Origin: Motacilla alba alba
Taxonomy: Eukaryota; Chordata; Aves; Passeriformes; Motacillidae
Length of the DNA stretch: 64,000 nucleotides
NCBI RefSeq assembly: GCF_015832195.1
Contig: NC_052017.1
Coordinates: forward strand, 55,210,152 to 55,274,151
Reading direction: 5' to 3'
Shown: positions 49,801-60,068 of the stretch, piece by piece
Numbering within the stretch: position 1 is the stretch's first letter
Layout: each line of letters starts with the position of its first letter
Notes under the pieces: generated by a model
The model's input: the letters and a program-made list of their open reading frames with translations, nothing else
Database searches by the model: none
Told to the model about the DNA's origin: nothing
Program-made: the position numbers and the translations under genes

Positions 49801-52800
49801 AGTTTGCTCCATGTCCCTGCACCTCATGGCATTCCATGCCATTTGATGTCTTCCAATGGGGAGAAGAACTATTTGTATTCACTCTCTATGCCTAGTCCAT
49901 CCTTTCTTCTCTTCTGAGTTGCGTCTTGCTCTTTGATTTTTTCCCCCTGATTTTGCAGCATCTGTCAGGTCAGTTTTGGCCTTGTTGGGCCCTCTGCGCT
50001 GCACCTCCATTGATTACAGACTAAGTGATTGCAGTCCGCACATGTCTGAAATTACCGGGGTTTGGGTTTTATTTTTTAATTGCACTGCATTTGATGATAT
50101 CTCATTGCCTGAGTGTTTTCCGTCTTTCTTTTCTCTGTTGCAAGATCTTTTTCCCTTCCAGAAAAGATTTCTGTTTTGGGAAGGGAATGGAAAGCTTGCG
50201 ATTTCAAAGGGAATCAATGGGGCCAGCTTTGCTCCATGTCCCTGCACCTCATGGCATCTCATGCCACTTGATACCATTCATTTGGGAGATGTTTCTTGTT
50301 CTTTTTTCACTCTCTACACCGTGTCTCGCATCTCTTACTCTCTCACTCCTGTCTTGCCCCTTGATGATTTCCCCTGCTCGTGCAATGTCTCTGAAGTCAC
50401 TTCTTGCCTCTTTTGGTCTTTTGCACTGCACTTCATGATTTGGCTGACCAATCGCTTGTAGTCCCTCCATGTCCGAAATGTCTGGGTTTTGGCTTTTAGT
50501 TTTCAATTGCATTGCATTTGATCATATCTCCTTTCCTCAGCATTTGCGAGTCTACAACTTTTGCAAGATTTCATGTCCCTTCCCGAAAGGACTTTATGAA
50601 TGGGAGGGAATGGAAAGGTTGCAATTTCAAAGGGAATCAATTGGGCCAGCTTTGCTCCATGTCCCTGCACCTCATGGCATTCGAAGCCATTTAATGTCTT
50701 CCAATGGGGAGAAGAACTATTTGTATTCACTCTCTATGCCTAGTCCATCCTTTCTCCTCTTCTGTGTTGCGTCTTGCTCTTTGATTTTTTCCCCCTGATT
50801 TTGCAGCATCTCTCAGGTCAGTTTTGGCCTTGTTGGGCCCTCTGCACTGCACCTCATCTAATGGCAAACCTATTGCCTATAGTCCCTACATATCCAAAAT
50901 GACTGGGTTTTGGCTTTTATTTTCAATTGCATTTGATCATATCTCGTTTCCTGAGCATTTGTGACTCATTCTTTAGTATTTCGCAAGAATTCGTGTCCCT
51001 TCCCGAAAGGACTTTGTGAATGCAAGGGATTGGAAAGCTTGTGATTTCTAAGGGAATCAATTGGGCCAGCTTTGCTCCATGTCCCTGCACCTCATGGCAT
51101 TCCATGCCATTTGATGCCAATCATTTGGGAGATGGTTTTTGTTCTTTTTTCACTCTCTACGCCATGTCCCGCATCTCTTACCCTCTCACTCCTGTCTTGC
51201 TCCTTGATGATTTCCCCTGCTCGTGCATTGTCTCTGAAGTCACTTCTTGCCTCTTTTGGTCTTTTGCACTGCACTTCATGATTTGGCTGACCAATCGCTT
51301 GTAGTCCCTCCATGTCCGAAATGTCTGGGTTTTGGCTTTTAGTTTTCAATTGCGTTGCATTTGATCATATCTCCTTTCCTCAGCATGTGTGAGCCTTCCT
51401 CTTGCGCGATTTTTCGTGTCCCTTCCCGAAAGGACTTTGTGAATGGAAGGGAATGGAAAGCTTGCAATTTCAAAGGGAATCAATTGGGCAAGCTTTGCTC
51501 CATGTCCCTGCACCTCATGGCATTCCATGCCATTTGATGTCTTTCAATGGGGAGAAGAACTATTTGTATTCACTCTCTATGCCTAGTCCATCCTTTCTTC
51601 TCTTCTGAGTTGCGTCTTGCTCTTTGATTTTTTTTTCCCCCTGATTTTGCATCATCTGTCAGGTCTGTTTTGGCCTTGTTGGGCCCTCTGCCTTGCACCT
51701 CCATTGATTACAGACTAAGTGATTGCAGTGCGCACATGTCTGAAATTACCGGGTTCTGGGTTTTATTTTTAAATTGCACTGCATTTGATGATATCTCATT
51801 GCCTGAGTGTTTTCCGTCTTTCTTTTCTCTGTTGCAAGATCTTTTTCCCTTCCAGAAAAGATTTCCGTTTTGGGAAGGGAATGGAAAGCTTGCGATTTCA
51901 AAGGGAATCAATGGGGCCAGCTTTGCTCCATGTCTCTGCACCTCATGGCAACTCATGCCATTTGATGCCGTTCATTTGGGAGATGTTTCTTGTTCTTTTT
52001 TCACTCTCTACGCCCTGTCTCGTATCTCTTACCCTCTCACTCCTGTCTTGCTCCTTGATGATTTCCCCTGCATTCGCATTGTCTCTGAAGTCACTTCTTG
52101 CCTCTTTTGGTCTTTTGCACTGCACTTCATGATTTGGCTGACCAATCGCTTGTAGTCCCTCCATGTCCAAAATGTCTGGGTTTTGGCTTTTAGTTTTCAA
52201 TTGCATTGCATTTGATCATATCTCCTTTCCAGAGCGTTTGCGAGTCTACAACTTTTGCAAGATTTCATGTCCCTTCCCGAAAGGACTTTATGAATGGAAG
52301 GGAATGGAAAGGTTCCAATTTCAAAGGGAATCAATGGGCAAAGTTTTGCTCCATGTCCCTGCACCTCATGGCATTCCATGCAATTTGGTGCCTTCCAATG
52401 GGGAGGAGAACTATTTGTATTCACTCTCTATGCCTAGTCCATCCTTTCTTCTCCTCTGAGTTGCATCTTGCTCCTTAAATTTTTCCTCCTGATTTTGCAG
52501 CATCTCCCTCGTCAGTTTTGGTCTTTTTTGGCCGTCTGCGCTGCATTTCCATTGATCGCACACCAATTGCTTGCAGTCCGTAGATGCCCGAAATGTCTGT
52601 GGTTTAGGTTTTATTTTTCTGCTGCACTGCATTTGATCATATCTCCTTTCCTGAGTGTTTTGTGAGTCTTTCTTCACACTTGCGCCTGACTTCGTGTCCC
52701 TTCCGAAAAGGACTTTGTTAAGGGAAGGGAAATGAAATCTTGCGATTTCAAAAGGAATCAATTGGGCAAGCTTTGCTCCATGTCCCTGCACTTCAGGGTG

Positions 52801-53270
52801 TCCCAAGCCTTTGCATGCCTTTCACTGTGGAGAAAATATTTCTTGTTTTCCTCTATCTATGCCAACTCAATTAGATCTTCTCCTCTACTTTGCCTCTTGG
52901 TCCTTGATTTTTTCCCCCGATTTTGCAGCATCTATCAGGTCAGTTTTCGCCTGGTTCAGCTCTCTGCACTGCATCTCCATTGATCGCAGAACAAGTGCGT
53001 GTTGTCCAGACATGTCCGAATTTTCTGGGTTTTGGGTTTTATTTTCCAATTGCATTGGATTTGATCATATCTAATTTCTTGACTGTTTTCCATCTTTCTT
53101 TTTTCTTTCACAAAATTTTTTTCAGTTCCACGAAAGATTTCCTTTTTGGGAAGGGAATGGAAATGTTGCAATTTCAAAGAGAATCAACTGCGCAAGCTTT
53201 GGCACATGTTTGTTCACTTCATGGAGTCCCATGCCTGTCAGTCACGGTGGAGGAAATTGCAAGATATTTG
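46865..53270 (+). repeat. sat1: ~423-bp tandem satellite, forward block
   Basis: About 15 head-to-tail monomers. The marker acctcatggc recurs at 46865, 47290, 47712, 48134, 48554, 48979, 49402, 49821, 50246, 50669, 51089, 51512, 51940 and 52362, with diverged versions at 52790 and 53215 (spacing 419-428). Monomers fall into types: one carrying ccattgattacagactaagt recurs 1689, 1267 and 1694 bp apart, so a higher-order arrangement of 4, 3 and 4 monomers is present. Each monomer contains a dyad, ttcccttcc...ggaagggaa. Monomers nearest 53 kb are the most diverged. The four 161-codon ORFs across it are products of the repeat, not genes. Confidence 0.95.
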
Positions 53271-56200
53271 CGTGTGATCAATGGGGGTGCAGCGGAGAGA
53301 GCCAAAGAAAGCCAAAACTGACCTGACAGATGCTGCAAAATCAGGGGGAAAAAATCAAGGACCAAGACGCAAAGTAGAGGAGAAGATCTAATTGAGTTGG
53401 CATAGATAGAGGAAAACAAGAAATATTTTCTCCACAGTGAAAGGCATGCAAAGGCTTGGGACACCATGAGGTGCTGGCACATGGAGCAAAGCTTGCCCAA
53501 TTGATTCCCTTTGAAATCGCAGCTCTCCATTCCCTTCCCAAAAGGAAATCTTTTCTGGAAGGGAAAAAGATCTTGCAACAGAGAAAAGAATGTCTCAAAA
53601 AACATTCAGGAAAGGAGATATGATAAAATGCAATGCAATTGAGATATAAAACCCAAACCCCAGAAATTTCAGACGTTTACATACTGCAAGCAATTTGTCT
53701 GCCAATACGTGAGGTGCGAAGGGCCCAACAAGGCCAAAACTGACCTGACAGATGCTGCAAAATCAGGGGGAAAAAATCAAGGAGCAAGACGCAACTCAGA
53801 GGAGAAGAAAGGATGGACTTGACATAGAGAGTGAATACAAATATTTCTTCTCCCTATTGAAAGGCACCAAATGGCATGGAAAGCCATGAGATGCAGGGAC
53901 ATGGAGCAAAGCTTGCCCAATTGATTCCCTTTGAAATCGCAAGCTTTTCATTCCCTTCCCTTAACAAAGTCCTTTTGGGAAGGCGCACGAAATCTTGCAC
54001 AAGAGTAAAAAGAGACTCACAAAACACTAAGGAGAAAAGATCAAATGCCGTGCAATTGAAAAATAAAACCCAAAACCCAGTAATTTCAGACCTGTACGGA
54101 CTGCAAGCAATTGGTCTGCGATCTATGGACGTGCAGTGCAGAGGGCAAAAGAAGGCCAAACTGACCTGACAGATGTGGCAATATCAGGGGGAAAAAAATC
54201 AAGGAGCTAGACACAACTCAGAGGAGAAGATATGATGGAATTGGCATAGAGAGTGAAAAAAAACATTTCTTCTCCACATTGAATGGCATCAAATGGCATG
54301 GAATGCCATAGAGTGGTGGGACATGGAGCAAAGCTGGCTCAATTGATTCCCAAAGAAATCGCAAGATTTCAAATCAATTTCCTGAAGGAAATCTTTTCTG
54401 AAAACTGAAAAAGTTCTTGGAAAAGAGAAAAGAAAGACACAAAACACTCAGGAAATGAGATATTATCAAATCCAATGCAATTGCCAAATAAAACCCAAAA
54501 CCCAGACTTTTCAGACATGTGGGGACTGCAAGCAATGGGACTGCGAATAATGGAGGTGCAGTGCAAAGGAGCAAATAAGGCCAGAACTGACCTGACAGAT
54601 GCTGCAAAATCAGGGGGTAATAATCAAGTAGCAAGACGCAAAGTACAGGGGAAGTCAGAATGGACTTGGCCTAGATAGTGGAAAACAAGAAATATTTTCT
54701 CCACAGTGAAAGGCATCCAAAGGCTTGGGACACAATGAAGTGCAGGGACACGGAGCAAAGCTTGCCCCATTGATTCCCTTTGAAATTGCAAGATTTCCAT
54801 TCCCTTCCCTTAACAAAGTCTTTTCTGGAAGGGAAACAAAATCTTGCGAAAGAGTAAAGGAAGACTTACAAATGCTGAGGAAAGGAGATATGATCAAATG
54901 CAATGCAATTGAAAACTAAAAGCCAAAACCCAGACATTTTGGACAGTAGGGACTACAAGCAATTGGTCTGCCATTACATGATGTGCAGTGCAAAAGACCA
55001 AAAGAGGCCGAAACTGATTTCAGAGACAATGCGAATGCAGGGGAAATCATCAAGGAGCAAGACAGAAGTGAGAGGGTAAGAGATGCGAGACATGGCATAG
55101 AGAGTGAAAAAAGAACAAGAAACATCTCCCAAATGAATGGCATAAAATGGCATGAGATGCCATGAAGTACAGGGACATAGAGCAAAGCTTGCCCCATTGA
55201 TTCCCATTGAAAAAGCCTAATTTTGATTCCCTTCCTGAAAGGAAATCTTTTCTGGAAGGGAAACAAAATCTTCTAAAACCGAAAAGAAAGTCTCACAAAA
55301 CATTCAGGAAAGGAGATATGATCAAATGCAATGCAATTGAAAAGTAAAACCAAAAAATCCCAGACATTTCAGACATGTAGGGACTACAAGCAATTGGTCT
55401 GCGATCAATGGAGGTGTAGTGCAGAAGGACAAACAAGGCCATAACTGACCTGACAGATGCTGCAATATCAGGGGGGAAAAATCAAGGACCAAGATGCAAA
55501 GTAGAGGAGAAGATCTAATTGAGTTGGCATAGACAGAGGAAAACAAGAAATATTTTCTCCACAGTGAAAGGCATGCAAAGGCTTGGGACACCCTGAAGTG
55601 CAGGGACATGGAGCAAAGCTGGCCCCATTGATTCCCTTTGAAATCGCATGATTTCCATTCCCTTCCCAAAAAATGTCCTTTCAGGAAGGGACACGTAATC
55701 TTGCGAAAGAGTAAAGAAAGACGCAAAACACTCAGGAAAGGAGATATGATCAAATGCAATGCAATTGAAAACTAACAGCCAAACCCCAGAAATTTTGCAC
55801 ATGTAGGGACTACAAGCTAATGCCGCTGGCTGGGCTACAGGGTGTACCCAGGAGCTGCATCAAAGCCGGATAGCTTTAGCTCTGAAATGGGGCTAGTCAG
55901 CCCATGCTCTAGCAGTGCTCCAGTCTGTGCCTTAGCAAGCCTTTAGTGATATTCAGCTCATGAGTGATTTCAGCTCTTGAGCTTGCTAGGCTCAGCTGGG
56001 GCATGCAGCAGGCATTTGGAAGACCAGGAAAGAGAGGAGAGCACTGTATGAGGTTCCAAGACGATGTCTTTATTGGTCTTCCTACATAGCTCTTCCACGG
56101 AGTGTCTCGAAGGGTCTCAGGGACAGAGGCTCTGCCGAGCCGTGCAGAAACAGGGGTTTATATAGGGCAAGGGAGGATTGAGAATTGTCCAATGGTAAGG

Positions 56201-58557
56201 GTTAAAGGAAAGTGACCTACAGCCTTACAGAGAGATAAACAAGGGTCCGAGAGCGGGAGAGAGGGACTCCTAACATCCAGTCCTCATGACTCAGCATCCT
56301 GCCTCTGAACACCAAGGCAGGTTTGCAGGGCCTGCGCCTGCTACAACAAGCAATTGGTCTGCGATCAATGAAGGTGCAGTGCAGAGGGACAAACAAGGCC
56401 TAAAATGACCTGACAGATGCTGCAAAATCAGGGGGAAAAAAATCAAGGAGCTAGACACAACTCAGAGGAGAAGATATGATGGAATTGGCATAGAGAGTGA
56501 AAAAAACATTTCTTCTCCCCATTGAATGGCATCAAATGGCATGGAGTGCCATGAGGTGCAGGGACATGGAGCAAAGCTTGCCCAAGTGATTCCCATTGAA
56601 ATTGCTAGCTTTCCATTCCCTTCCCAAAAGGAAATCTTTTCCGGAAGGGAAACAAACTCTTGCGAGAGATAATAGAAAGACTCACAAAACACTCAGGAAA
56701 GGAGATATGATCAAATGCAATGCAATTGAAAAATAAAACCCAAATCCCAGACATTTCAGGCATATAGGGACCACAAGAAATTGGTCTGCGATTAATAGAG
56801 GTGCAGTGCAGAGGGCCCAACAAGGCCAAAACTGACCTGACAGATGCTGCAAAATCAGGGGAAAAATCAAGGAGCAAGATGCAAAGTAGAGGAGAAGATA
56901 TAATGGACTAGGCATAGATAGAGGAAAACAAGAAATATTTTCTCCACAGTGAAAGGCATGCAAAGGCGTGGGACACCATGAAGTGCTGGGACATGGAGCA
57001 AAGCTTGCCCAATTGATTCCCATTGAAATCACAAGATTTTGATTCCCTTTCGAAAAGGAAATCGTTTCTGGAAGGGAAAAAAACTCTTGGGAAAGCAAAA
57101 TGAAAGACGCAAAACACTAAGGAAAGGAGATATGATTAAATGCAGTGCAATTGCAAAATAAAACCCGAAACCCAGAAATTTGGGACATGTAGTGACTACA
57201 AGAAATTGGTCTGCGATGACAGGAGGTGCAGTGCAAAGGACCAAAACAGGCTAAAACTGGCCTCACAGATGCTGCACAATCAGGGGAAACATCAAGGAGC
57301 AGGACACAAGTTAGTGGGGAAGACATGAGAGACATGGCATAGATGGTAGTAAAAAAGTTTTTTCATTTAAATAAAAGGCATCAAGCAGCATGGGATGCCA
57401 TGAAGTGCCAGGACATGGAGCAAAGCTTGCTCATTTGATCCCCATTGAAATCCCAAGATTTTGTTCCCCTTCTAATCAGATTTCCTTTCAGGAAGAGCAA
57501 CAAAACATTGCGAACCAGAAAAGAAAGACTCACAAACACTCTGGAAAGGAGATATGATCAAATGCAATGCAATTGAAAAAGTCCCCCAGGACCCAGAAAT
57601 TTGGGACATGCAGTGGCTACAAGAAATTGGTCTGCAATGACAGGAGGTGCAGTGCAGAGGGCCAAAACAGGCCAAAACTGATCTCACAGATGCTGCACAA
57701 TCAGGGGAAAAATCAAGGAGCATGACACAGGTTAGAGGGGGAGAAATGGGAGATAGGGCATAGATGGTGGTGAAAACGCAAAAATCATCTTCCAAGTGAA
57801 AGGCATCAAGCGGCATGTGATGCCATGAAGTGCCGGGACATGGAGCAAAGCTTGCTCCTTTCATCCCCATTGAAATCCCAAGATTTCGTGTCCCTTCCTG
57901 AAATGATTTCCTTTCAGGAAGAGTAACAAAACATTGTGAACCAGAAAAGAAAGACTCACAAACACTCTGGAAAGGAGATATGATCAAATGCAACACAATT
58001 GAAAAAATCCCCCAAGACCCAGAAATTTGGGACATGTAGGGACTACAAGAAATTGGTCTGCAATGACAGGAGGTGCAGTGCAAATGAACTAAAACAAGCC
58101 AAAACTGATCTCACAGATGCTGCAGAACCAAGGGAACAAATCAAGGAGTAAGACACTAGTTAGATAGTACGATTTGAGAGACTTGGCATACATAGGGAAA
58201 ACATAAAATATTTTCTCCCAAGTGAAATATATCAAGCAGCATAGGATGCCATGAAGTGCAGGGACATGGACCAAAGCTTGCCCAATTGAGCTCAACTGAA
58301 ATCCCTAGCTTTCCTTTCCTTTGTCAAAAGGAAATCCTTTAGTGAAAGGAAAAGACACCTTGTGTAAAAGAAAAGTAAGACTCACAAACACTCTGGAAAG
58401 GAGATAGGATCAAATGAAATGCAATAGAAAATATCCCCAAAACCCACAAGTTTTTGACATGTAGTGACTGCGAGAAATTGGTTGACGATTACAGGTGAAG
58501 GTGCAGTGCAAAGGACCAAAACAGGCCAAAACTGACCTCACAGATGCTGGAAAACTA
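53271..58557 (-). repeat. sat1: same satellite, inverted block
   Basis: The same monomer on the opposite strand, about 12 copies. The marker tgctgcaaaatcagg or close variants recur near 53331, 53752, 54171, 54599, 55026, 55457, 56418, 56844, 57271, 57688, 58119 and 58546. Spacing is 417-431 once the LTR insertion is removed. Copies are more diverged than in the forward block, especially after 57 kb. The block ends at about 58557 where sat2-like sequence begins. Confidence 0.95.
55818..56345 (-). mobile_element. Solo LTR inside inverted sat1, with 6-bp target duplication
   Basis: It interrupts a monomer at gactacaagc|aattgg. ACAAGC is present on both sides (55812-55817 and 56346-56351), the 6-bp duplication typical of ERVK-type integration. 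On the minus strand it starts TGTAGCAGGCGC and includes a TATA-like ctatataaac and an AATAAAG. The far end reads CATTA rather than CA. No internal sequence remains. Confidence 0.85.
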
Positions 58558-58582
58558 GCATCTTTTCTTTTTGGGGGGGAAC

Positions 58583-58712
58583 TGGTAGGCATTCTTCATT
58601 GTGTGGAACCTCCGCAGGCAGTCAGCCACTCAAAGCCTAGTCGGCCACTCAAGGACTGAGGCCCCTGAACACCAAAGCTGGCCCTTTCCCATGGAAAACT
58701 ACTCACTGGTGT
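58583..58712 (+). repeat. sat2 fragment next to sat1
   Basis: It contains gtgtggaacctc, gcaggcagtcagccactcaa, a second cggccactcaag, and cccctgaacaccaaagctgg, all parts of the sat2 monomer. It is an isolated, partly duplicated monomer close to the sat1 edge. Confidence 0.8.
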
Positions 58713-59212
58713 TGTCATGTTTTTATTTTAGTTATCTGATTTTTTTTTTTTATTTGTAATCTCCTTGTGCTGCCATTTGGTCTATTCTTTTTTCCCTGAA
58801 CTTCCTTTACTCCTTCTGGCAGGAAATGCCATTCCCTTTCTAAAAACTGCCTTTTCTCTTGAAACTTCTCTGTCAGTTTAATATTTCTCTAAACTTCATA
58901 AGTTCGCTCAAAGTGTTTTTCCCTAGGTATTTTTCATTGGTGTATATTTGAATGCCTGCCTTTTAAGTTTTCTCTGGTTCTCCTTATTTGTTGAATTCTG
59001 CATATTCCCCTGTCACCCTTCCCCAACATAAAAGATATTGTCTGCCCCAAGGTAGGGGTCCTGGAGAAGCCACAAGGTGAACGGTATCTTCAAAAAAATT
59101 ACCCCAGTATCCGTGACTGCTGCTCCTGTTTTTGTGCTGTGCCTTCCCTGGCAGCTATGTAAAAGAGGAGCAGAGAGGGGGCTGTGGCTGCCTCACCTAG
59201 CTGGGATAAGCT
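58713..59212. other. 500-bp non-satellite spacer
   Basis: T-rich, then mixed sequence between the sat2 fragment and the main sat2 array. It has a 13-nt T run near 58740. No transposon family or gene recognised. Confidence 0.6.
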
Positions 59213-59533
59213 ACAACCAGCCCAGGTTCCTGGTGTTAGTTTGCAGGAGATGCATGTCACAGTCAAACAAGTGTGAGTTGGGGGTGGTGGCAACGTGGGT
59301 TTGGGAGGCATCCTGCTCCGTGCAGAACCTCAGCAGGCAGTCAGCCACTCAGGGGTATGGGCCCCTGAAAAAAAATAGAGCCATTTCAAAGAGAAAAAAA
59401 AGTAACTAGCCCAAGTTCCTGGTGTTTGTTTTCAGGAGGTGCTTGGAACTGAAAATCAGTGTGAGTTGGCGGTGGTGGCAGCTTGGGTCTCGGAGACATC
59501 CTGCACCATGTGGAACCTCAGCAGGCAGCCGTC

Positions 59534-60068
59534 TGTGGGAGGCGGCCTGAGGGAAGAAAGCTGGGGAATGCCTTGGGAGACAACATGTGTATAGTGCAAG
59601 CTCCCACGTCAATCACCATGTCAGTCACCCACTCCCCACTCCCCTGTTCTAGAAGGTTCCTTGGTTCTCTGTTCCCCATTGGTCCCAAGGTTAGAACCAC
59701 TCCTACCTCCTTCCCCTATTGGTTCATGTTGTGTCACTCCACCCTGGCTCCTCCCCAAACCCCTCCTACCTCCCCTGAGTTTATATACCCAGACCCCGCC
59801 CAGTGTCAGGGCTTTTTTGCCTCTGCTCCCCTTCAGAGGAGGTTGTGTCCCTGCTGCTCTTCACTTTCTCCCTCAATAAACCTCTTTGGATTAAGCAAGC
59901 AAGAAGCCCTCCTGCTCTTCATTCAGCGATGAGGCTTTTACATTTACGACATCCGGGCTTGGGCGGAAGGTGGGCTGAGGGTGGTACCAGACAGCATCGT
60001 GGAGGAGACGCTCGCGGAGCTAGAGGTAGCCTGGCAGCACCGGCCCAAGGAGAAACAGCAACCCTGCA
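59534..60068 (+). mobile_element. Solo LTR inside sat2, with 6-bp target duplication
   Basis: It starts TGTGGGAGGCGG and ends ACCCTGCA, 535 bp. GCCGTC is repeated exactly at 59528-59533 and 60069-60074 within sat2 sequence. Inside are CCAAT-like motifs (ccccattggtcc, ccctattggttc), a TATA box (gtttatatacc, ~59781) and AATAAA at about 59875. The U5 part is GC-rich. This is a complete, promoter-bearing solo LTR by structure; ERVK type is inferred from the 6-bp duplication. Confidence 0.85.

Noticed and set aside
47020..52155. Four 161-codon ORFs at 47020-47505, 48709-49194, 49976-50461 and 51670-52155 with nearly identical proteins
   Set aside because: They recur only because the satellite's higher-order unit recurs. 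They cross monomer borders, other monomers have stops at the same places, and the Cys/Ser/Phe-rich composition has no domain character.
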